Shown here one piece after another: positions 5,307 through 10,450 of a stretch of DNA of 10,450 nucleotides (positions are counted from its first letter, which is position 1; the number at the start of each line of letters is the position of its first letter). The notes under the pieces were generated by a model that was not told where the DNA came from, did no database searches, and worked only from the letters and a program-made list of their open reading frames with translations. The position numbers and the translations under genes were made by a program. Origin of the DNA: Actinomycetospora sp. (GTDB lineage Bacteria; Actinomycetota; Actinomycetes; Mycobacteriales; Pseudonocardiaceae); NCBI GenBank assembly GCA_025925615.1, contig JAICLN010000118.1:1-10450 (forward strand), in the 5' to 3' direction.

Positions 5307-7739
5307 TCAGGCCGGGCGCACCAACAGGGCCACCGGGTAGCGGACGAGCAGCTCCGCCAGCCGCGGCGCCGACCCCTGCACGGGCGTCCCGGTGATCATG
5401 TCGGTCCAGTCGTCGGCCCCACCGGGGAGCGGGAGCACGGTGTCGCGCCACCCGTCGTCGGCCTCCAGACCCGCCGGGAGCCGGGTCGCCACGGCCACCA
5501 GCCGCTCCCGGCCGGCCGGGCCGCCCCGGCCGAACCCCACCGCGTGGTCGGCAGCCGGCCCCGCGGCGGGGACGGGGGTGTAGCCGGAGAACAGCTCCGG
5601 GCGGAACCGCCGCAACCGCAGCGCGGCCGCCGTCACGAGCAGCTTGGTGCCGCGGACGTCGTCGGAGTCCGGGTCGTCGCTCGCCGCGAGCGGCCCGGGC
5701 AGCCAGCCGCCGTCGAGCCGCGCCAGGAGCTCCCGACGGCGGGCGAAGTCGACGGGCCGACGGTTGTCCGGGTCGACGAGCGAGTACTCGATCAGCTCGG
5801 TGCCCTGGTAGACGTCGGGCACCCCGGGGCCGGCGAGCTGCAACAGCTTCTGGCCGAGTGCGTTCGAGCGGCCGAAACGGTCGACGAGCCGCACGAAGGC
5901 CTCGATGTCGGCGACCGTCTCCGCCGAGCCGAGCACGGCGTCGGGCCAGGCGGCGATCGCCTCGTCGACCTCCGGGACCGCGTCGACGTGGGCCGTGACG
6001 AGCTTGGCCTCCTTCGAGGCCTTCGTCAGGTAGCCGCCGAGCCGCTCCGCGGTGATCGGCCAGGCGCCGACCAGGGACTGCCAGGCCAGCAGCTCCAGCG
6101 ACGGCGAGGTCAGGCCGGACCGGGGGAGCGGGTGGCGGACCGAGAGCTTGCGCAGGAACGCGCCCCACTCCGCGGTGAGCTCGGAGAGGACCGCGAGGCG
6201 GGCCCGCACGTCCTCGGAGCGCTTGGTGTCGTGGGTGGACAGCGTCGTCATCGCCGCCGGGGTCGCGGCGTCGCGGTGCGCGTTCGCCGCGTGGAACGCG
6301 ACGGGGCTCACCCCGAAGTGGTCCGGGGCACCGCCGACCTCGTTGAGCGCCACGAACCGGTTCCACCGGTAGAAGGTGGTGTCCTCGACGCCCTTGGCGG
6401 TCACCATTCCGCTGGTCTGCTCGATCCGGAGCGTGAGCGGCCCGTCCGGCTCGGCCAGCATCGCCCCCCGGATCCGCCGCACGGTCTCCGCGAGCTCCGG
6501 CCGTGCCGTGCACGCGGTGTCCACGGCCCGCTCGAGGTCCGCCCGACCGGCGGGCAGGTACGAGCGGTACACCGGATAGGCGGCGAGCAGTTCCGCGACG
6601 GCGTCGATGGTCGAGCTCCGCTCCGCTGCGTCTCCGGCCTCCCGCACCACATCGGCGTCCTCGGGGCCCTCGGGGACCAGCGCGGCGATCCGACGGACCT
6701 CGGCGACCAGGATCTCGTCGGTCACGAGGCGTTTGGCCACGTGCTCGGCCACCGAGAGGCGCTCGCGGGCGCCGGTGTGCTCGACCGCGACCTGCTCGAT
6801 CAGCGACTCCCCGCGCGGATCGACGAACAGCCCGCCGACCTCGCGCAGCGCGTCGTACCCCGTGGTGCCGTCCGCCGGCCACGTCGCCGGCAGCGCCTCG
6901 GTCGTCCCGTCGGCGCGCAGCGAGGTGATCTTCTCCACGAGCAGCCAGGCGTCCTCGCCCAGGGCCGTCTCCGCGAGCCGGGCCCGCAGCCGCTGCAGGT
7001 AGGCCCCGGGAGCGGTCAGCCCGTCGGGGTGGTCGATGCGCAGCCCGCTCCAGACGTCGGGGTCGGTGGCGATCCACCGCAGCACCTCGGCGTGGGTGGC
7101 CTCGAAGACCTCCGGGTCGTCCACCCGCACGGCGGCGAGGTCGGAGACGTCGAAGAACCGCCGGTAGGTCAGCTCGGCGTTGCCCCGCCGCCAGTGCACC
7201 AGCCGGTAGTGCTGGCGCTCGTGCACCTCCTGCGGCGTGCCGGGCTCCCCGGTCCCGGGCGCCACCGGGTAGCGGTGCTCGTAGTAGCGGAGCTCCTCGC
7301 GGTCGTCGGAGAGCTCGAGCGCCGAGGTGTCCTCGGGCGAGCCCAGGACCGGGATGATGATCGGGGTCGAGAGGTCGGCGTCGTACCAGCCCGCGTACGG
7401 CGACTCCCGCCCCAGACGCAGCAGCGACCACCACGACGGGTTCGCCGCCGGTACCGCCACGCCCATGTGGTTGGGCACGAGGTCGAGCAGCGCGCGCATC
7501 CCGGCCTCGCGCAGCGCGCGCACCAGCGCCACCCGGGCCGGTTCGCCGCCGATCTCGTCGTTGACGTGCGTCGGGTCGACCACGTCGTACCCGTGCTTCG
7601 ACCCCGGGGCGGGCTGGAGCAGCGGCGAGCAGTAGAGCGCGCCGGCCCCGAGATCGGAGAGGTACCCGAGGAGGTCGGTGGCCGCCGCGAGGTCCTGGTC
7701 GGGGGACAGCTGGAGCCGGTACGTCGACGGCGGGATCAC
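5307..7739 (-). CDS. treY: Maltooligosyl trehalose synthase
   Basis: This 810-residue GH13 enzyme isomerises the reducing-end alpha-1,4 bond of maltodextrins to an alpha,alpha-1,1 bond, making maltooligosyl trehalose in the cytoplasm. TreZ then cleaves this to trehalose. The family signature STYRLQL lies at residues 5-11. GH13 region I is DLVPNH (86-91), region II is RIDH with nucleophile Asp236, region III has acid/base Glu269 (VEK), and region IV is HDTKR (503-507) with Asp504. The TreY-typical stretches around VTAKGVEDTTFYRW (from 446) and, near the C-terminus, GVPDVYQGTEL are present. All catalytic residues are intact and the length is normal for the family. The start is GTG at 7739; a stop codon lies 12 bases upstream in frame, and no Shine-Dalgarno site is seen. 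No treZ follows; the next gene downstream runs in the opposite direction. The partner GlgX gene lies upstream but is separated by a DUF2235 gene on the other strand. Confidence 0.97.
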   Translation of the reverse strand: MIPPSTYRLQLSPDQDLAAATDLLGYLSDLGAGALYCSPLLQPAPGSKHGYDVVDPTHVNDEIGGEPARVALVRALREAGMRALLDLVPNHMGVAVPAANPSWWSLLRLGRESPYAGWYDADLSTPIIIPVLGSPEDTSALELSDDREELRYYEHRYPVAPGTGEPGTPQEVHERQHYRLVHWRRGNAELTYRRFFDVSDLAAVRVDDPEVFEATHAEVLRWIATDPDVWSGLRIDHPDGLTAPGAYLQRLRARLAETALGEDAWLLVEKITSLRADGTTEALPATWPADGTTGYDALREVGGLFVDPRGESLIEQVAVEHTGARERLSVAEHVAKRLVTDEILVAEVRRIAALVPEGPEDADVVREAGDAAERSSTIDAVAELLAAYPVYRSYLPAGRADLERAVDTACTARPELAETVRRIRGAMLAEPDGPLTLRIEQTSGMVTAKGVEDTTFYRWNRFVALNEVGGAPDHFGVSPVAFHAANAHRDAATPAAMTTLSTHDTKRSEDVRARLAVLSELTAEWGAFLRKLSVRHPLPRSGLTSPSLELLAWQSLVGAWPITAERLGGYLTKASKEAKLVTAHVDAVPEVDEAIAAWPDAVLGSAETVADIEAFVRLVDRFGRSNALGQKLLQLAGPGVPDVYQGTELIEYSLVDPDNRRPVDFARRRELLARLDGGWLPGPLAASDDPDSDDVRGTKLLVTAAALRLRRFRPELFSGYTPVPAAGPAADHAVGFGRGGPAGRERLVAVATRLPAGLEADDGWRDTVLPLPGGADDWTDMITGTPVQGSAPRLAELLVRYPVALLVRPA

Positions 7740-7745
7740 CGCGTC

Positions 7746-7751
7746 AGGCTA
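7746..7751 (-). promoter_or_regulatory. Candidate -10 box for a leaderless treY transcript
   Basis: Read on the minus strand, TAGCCT fits the TANNNT form of actinobacterial -10 boxes. It stands exactly 6 bases before the treY GTG, so transcription would begin at or next to the start codon. This would explain the missing ribosome binding site. No convincing -35 element is visible. The rest of the 136-base gap between treY and the divergent gene shows no clear promoter for the plus strand. Confidence 0.4.
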
Positions 7752-7875
7752 CAAGCCGTGACCGCCGTCCCCCGGCTCACGCGCGGCCGCCCGGGACGTC
7801 CTTGCCCGGCTTTCCGCTGACTGCCACGTTCCTCCCGGGGCGGTACGCGGCGGACCCGACCCCCGGGGGGACATC

Positions 7876-9354
7876 GTGAAGCGACTGGTGGTCTGTTGCG
7901 ACGGGACGTGGAACACGCCCGATCAGTCCATGGCGGGTGATGCGGCACCGACGAACATCACCAAGATCGCGCTGCAGGTCGCCGAGGAGGGCGCGGACGG
8001 GGTCGAGCAGCGCGTCTTCTACGACCGCGGGGTCGGCACCGGACGGCTCGACCACCTCGCCGGCGGGATGTTCGGCCTCGGACTGACGAGGAACGTGAAG
8101 CAGGCCTACGCCTACCTCGTCGAGGGCTACGAGCCCGGCGACGAGGTCTACCTCTTCGGCTTCAGCCGCGGGGCCTACACGGCCCGGAGCCTCGCCGGGC
8201 TGATCCGCAACAGCGGGCTGCTCCGCCCGGAGTACCGCCACAAGATCGACCACGCCTACGACCTCTACCGCGACCGGGGCGACGAGACGCGTCCGAGGGA
8301 GGTCGCGGCGACCCTCTTCCGGCGCACGTGGTCCCACGACATCGACATCCAGTTCATCGGGGTGTTCGACACCGTGGGTGCCCTCGGGATCCCCGGGGTG
8401 GGGATGCAGGCGCTGACCCGCCGGTGGCAGTTCCACGACACCGCGCTGAGCTCCCGGGTGCGCCACGCCGCCCACGCGCTGGCGCTCCACGAGCGTCGCG
8501 GCCCGTTCCGCCCGACGCTGTGGGAGGAGGCGCCGGACCGGGAGGATCCCCTGCGGCAGGTCTGGTTCACCGGCGTCCACAGCGACGTCGGCGGCGGCTA
8601 CGCCGAGCCCGAGCTCGCCGAGATCCCGCTGCTGTGGATGGTGGAGCGGGCGACCGCGGCCGGACTGGGGTTCCGGGACGGCGCGTTCGGGCCGATGCCG
8701 GAGGGGTCGAGCGCCGAGAGGCGCGGCCGGGGTGACTGGACGGCCCCGTCGACGTGGGGCCGGCGCCACGAGTCCTTCACCTTCCCGTACACCTGGCTCC
8801 GGCCGTACCGCCGCCGGTTCCGGCCCGACCTCGGCGGCGTGCAGGAGGTGGCGAGCACCGCGCGCGTCCGGGAGGACGACCCTGCGCGGCTCGGGGACTC
8901 CCCGCCGGCGGACCGGTCCTTCGCCGGCGCCGGCGAGTGCGCCCTCGGGCCCTGGCCCAGTCCGCCCGGCCTCCGGGACGGGGAGACGATGACGGTGACG
9001 GTGCGCCCCGGCCGTCACTGGGAGAACACCGGGATCGTCCTCGAGGGCGGCACCGGCTACGGGATCACGGCCTTCGGCAGCCGGTGGGCGGGCCTCGTCC
9101 CCGGGGCCCCCGGGGACTGCGAGAACGGCGACCGGCGGGGATTCACCCTCACCGGTTCCGCCGGCGACGCGCTGTACGTCGTCCGGTGCCGGTGGCAGGA
9201 CCTGGGGCCCGGCGGCTGGCGGCTCACCTGCCGGGCCCGGCGGATCGGCACCGGCCACGACGACGAGCCCGGGAGCGTCGGGATCGGCGTCACCCGGCGC
9301 GATCCGTGGCCCGACCCGGCCGGTGGGTCCGGGTCGGATCGGATGACCCGGTGA
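7876..9354 (+). CDS. DUF2235 alpha/beta-hydrolase-like protein with C-terminal beta-rich domain
   Basis: The 492-residue protein opens with the DUF2235 hallmark LVVCCDGTWN (residues 4-13). It has a GFSRG nucleophile elbow at 95-99 with candidate catalytic Ser97, then GVFDTVGALG (from 162, Asp165), HALALHERRGPF (200-211) and VWFTGVHSDVGGGY (229-242, candidate His235). This is the fold also found in Tle1 phospholipase effectors, so lipid or ester hydrolysis is plausible, but the substrate of stand-alone actinobacterial members is not established. Residues about 360-460 form a separate, beta-rich segment with HWENTGIVLEGG (381-392) and YGITAFGSRW (395-404), reminiscent of LecA-like carbohydrate-binding beta-sandwiches. 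No signal peptide or membrane helix is evident, so it is probably cytoplasmic. The start is GTG at 7876 with a G-run (7865-7870) 5 bases upstream. It is divergent from treY and convergent with glgX. Confidence 0.88.
   Translation: MKRLVVCCDGTWNTPDQSMAGDAAPTNITKIALQVAEEGADGVEQRVFYDRGVGTGRLDHLAGGMFGLGLTRNVKQAYAYLVEGYEPGDEVYLFGFSRGAYTARSLAGLIRNSGLLRPEYRHKIDHAYDLYRDRGDETRPREVAATLFRRTWSHDIDIQFIGVFDTVGALGIPGVGMQALTRRWQFHDTALSSRVRHAAHALALHERRGPFRPTLWEEAPDREDPLRQVWFTGVHSDVGGGYAEPELAEIPLLWMVERATAAGLGFRDGAFGPMPEGSSAERRGRGDWTAPSTWGRRHESFTFPYTWLRPYRRRFRPDLGGVQEVASTARVREDDPARLGDSPPADRSFAGAGECALGPWPSPPGLRDGETMTVTVRPGRHWENTGIVLEGGTGYGITAFGSRWAGLVPGAPGDCENGDRRGFTLTGSAGDALYVVRCRWQDLGPGGWRLTCRARRIGTGHDDEPGSVGIGVTRRDPWPDPAGGSGSDRMTR
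9311..9337 (+). terminator. Hairpin inside the end of the DUF2235 gene
   Basis: CCGACCCGG at 9311-9319 pairs exactly with CCGGGTCGG at 9329-9337 around a 9-base loop. A competing outer pairing, GATCCG at 9301-9306 with CGGATC at 9335-9340, also exists. It lies within the last 15 codons of the gene, just before the hairpin at 9348-9373, and may act with it. Confidence 0.35.
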
Positions 9355-9373
9355 CGGTGGGCTACGTCACCGG
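9348..9373. terminator. Bidirectional terminator shared by the DUF2235 and glgX genes
   Basis: CCGGTGACG at 9348-9356 pairs perfectly with CGTCACCGG at 9365-9373 around the 8-base loop GTGGGCTA. The left arm contains the DUF2235 stop codon (9352-9354), and the right arm ends one base before the glgX stop codon. The symmetric position in a 20-base convergent gap makes a two-way terminator the natural reading. Confidence 0.65.
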
Positions 9374-9374
9374 C

Positions 9375-10450
9375 TCACGTCCCCGCGTCCGTGCGCTGCA
9401 GGAGCAGCATCGAGCGCGACGTCACCGTCAGCGTGTCGCCCCCGCCCAGCGTCCCCAGGTCGTCCGGGAGCTCGTCCACCGTCGTGATCGCCGAGGTCCG
9501 CGCCGTCCCGACGACCACGCTGCCCTCGACGGTGTCGAGCACGGTGCCCCATCGGTCCGGCAGACCCTCCCCGGGCAGCGTCACCTCGACGTCCTCGTGG
9601 TGCGCGTTGAAGATCAGCAGGAAGGAGTCGTCCACGACCCGTTGACCGCGCTGGTCGGACTCCGCGATCCCCTCGCCGTTGAGGAACACGGTGAGGACCG
9701 CGGCCGTGCCGGCTTCCCAGTCCTCGTCGCCCATCTCCTCGCCGGACGCGGTGAACCAGGCGATGTCGCGCTGGTAGTCCTCGTCGGCGCCGGCCTGCGC
9801 GGGAGCCGCCGGGCGGATCTCGCGGCCGTTGAAGAAGCGCCGGCGCCGGAACACCGCGTGCGCCGCCCGCAGCGCCGAGAGCTCGGCGGTGTAGCTCATG
9901 AGGTCGGAGTCGGACTTGTCGGGAGCCCACTCCATCCAGGAGATCTCGGAGTCCTGGCAGTACCCGTTGTTGTTGCCGTACTGCGTGCGGCCCATCTCGT
10001 CGCCGTGCAGCAGCATCGGCACGCCCTGGGAGAGGAAGAGGGTCGCGAGGAGGTTGCGGCGCTGGCGCTGGCGCAGCGTCTTCACGGCCTCGTCGTCGGT
10101 GGGGCCCTCGACGCCGCAGTTCCACGAGTTGTTGTCGTCAGCGCCGTCCTGGCCGCCCTCGCCGTTGGCCTCGTTGTGCTTCTCGTTGTAGGAGACGAGG
10201 TCGGACAGGGTGAACCCGTCGTGCGCGGTGACGAAGTTGATCGACGCGTAGGGCCGCCGGCCGTCGTCCTGGTACAGGTCGGACGACCCGGTCAGGCGCG
10301 CGGCGAACTCGCCCATCGTGCCCGGGGTGCCCCGCCAGAAGTCGCGGACGGTGTCGCGGTACTTGCCGTTCCACTCGGTCCACCCGGGCGGGAAGTTGCC
10401 CACCTGGTAGCCGCCGGGGCCGACGTCCCAGGGCTCGGCGATCAGCTTGA
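9375..10450 (-). CDS. glgX: Glycogen debranching enzyme GlgX/TreX (5' partial, C-terminal half)
   Basis: The frame is open to the right edge, so the N-terminal half is missing; 357 residues are visible of a family usually about 700 long. The GTG at 10403 is internal, because the codons before it read [15 protein letters not shown], the GH13 region III motif whose Glu (10434-10436) is the acid/base catalyst. It is followed by the family stretch [17 protein letters not shown]. Region [16 protein letters not shown] carries the third catalytic acid, Asp at 10218-10220. Also typical are [35 protein letters not shown] and [15 protein letters not shown] beta-sandwich C-terminal domain completes it. 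The enzyme hydrolyses alpha-1,6 branches of glycogen limit dextrins in the cytoplasm and can supply linear maltodextrins to TreY. The stop codon at 9375 lies 20 bases from the end of the convergent DUF2235 gene. TreX is the name used when the gene sits with treY/treZ. Confidence 0.96.
   Translation of the reverse strand, partial: KLIAEPWDVGPGGYQVGNFPPGWTEWNGKYRDTVRDFWRGTPGTMGEFAARLTGSSDLYQDDGRRPYASINFVTAHDGFTLSDLVSYNEKHNEANGEGGQDGADDNNSWNCGVEGPTDDEAVKTLRQRQRRNLLATLFLSQGVPMLLHGDEMGRTQYGNNNGYCQDSEISWMEWAPDKSDSDLMSYTAELSALRAAHAVFRRRRFFNGREIRPAAPAQAGADEDYQRDIAWFTASGEEMGDEDWEAGTAAVLTVFLNGEGIAESDQRGQRVVDDSFLLIFNAHHEDVEVTLPGEGLPDRWGTVLDTVEGSVVVGTARTSAITTVDELPDDLGTLGGGDTLTVTSRSMLLLQRTDAGT

Noticed and set aside
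5241..7820. A very long plus-strand frame opposite treY, and a minus-strand frame at 5038-7434 overlapping treY.
   Set aside because: Both are shadows of treY, whose own frame has every GH13 catalytic motif. Their translations are Arg/Gly/Pro-rich and match no family I know.
7777..9258. A long open frame on the minus strand, opposite the DUF2235 gene.
   Set aside because: It is an antisense shadow produced by high GC content; its translation is low-complexity Pro/Gly/Ala/Arg with no recognisable domain, while the plus-strand frame has clear DUF2235 motifs.
7876..9354. Calling the DUF2235 protein a type VI secretion phospholipase effector (Tle1).
   Set aside because: The fold is related, but no VgrG, PAAR, immunity or other secretion gene is nearby, and type VI secretion is not typical of actinomycetes.

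Overview
The window reads as chromosomal DNA from a very GC-rich actinomycete. Third codon positions are almost always G or C, GTG starts are common, the protein families are typical of Actinobacteria, and long open shadow frames run antisense to every gene. The gene style would suit the Pseudonocardiales, but that placement is an impression, not a measurement. I saw no rRNA, tRNA, CRISPR array, transposase or integrase.

Layout. (1) 1-3831 (+) is the 3' part of one very large signalling gene, cut by the left edge. In order it encodes the end of a histidine-kinase dimerisation domain, a kinase ATPase domain, a receiver domain, a PAS domain, two GAF-type regions, a SpoIIE/PP2C phosphatase, a second RsbW-like ATPase and a STAS domain. 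Two hairpins follow it. (2) 4052-5108 (+) is a two-gene unit 4 bases apart: a 66-residue single-span membrane protein and a ferric-reductase-like, haem-binding multi-span membrane protein with a repetitive proline-rich tail. A plausible ECF-sigma-type promoter lies upstream. (3) 5109-5306 is a convergent intergenic stretch full of inverted repeats, including one motif present three times in alternating orientation. (4) 5307-7739 (-) is treY, maltooligosyl trehalose synthase. (5) 7876-9354 (+) is a DUF2235 alpha/beta-hydrolase-like protein with an extra C-terminal beta-rich domain. (6) 9375-10450 (-) is the C-terminal half of a GlgX/TreX glycogen debranching enzyme, cut by the right edge.

How they fit. 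GlgX and TreY belong to the TreX-TreY-TreZ route, in which glycogen is debranched, the reducing end of the maltodextrin is turned into a trehalosyl unit, and TreZ releases trehalose. Here a divergently oriented DUF2235 gene separates glgX from treY, and treZ does not follow treY. The signalling protein carries phosphatase, anti-sigma-kinase-like and anti-sigma-antagonist-like modules in one chain, so it could act on a stress sigma-factor circuit. No sigma factor is in view, so its target is unknown.

The most unusual items are the all-in-one partner-switching fusion with altered key residues, the small-protein/haem-membrane-protein pair, the repeat cluster at 5186-5302, and the interruption of the trehalose genes. 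None of these proves a new system.
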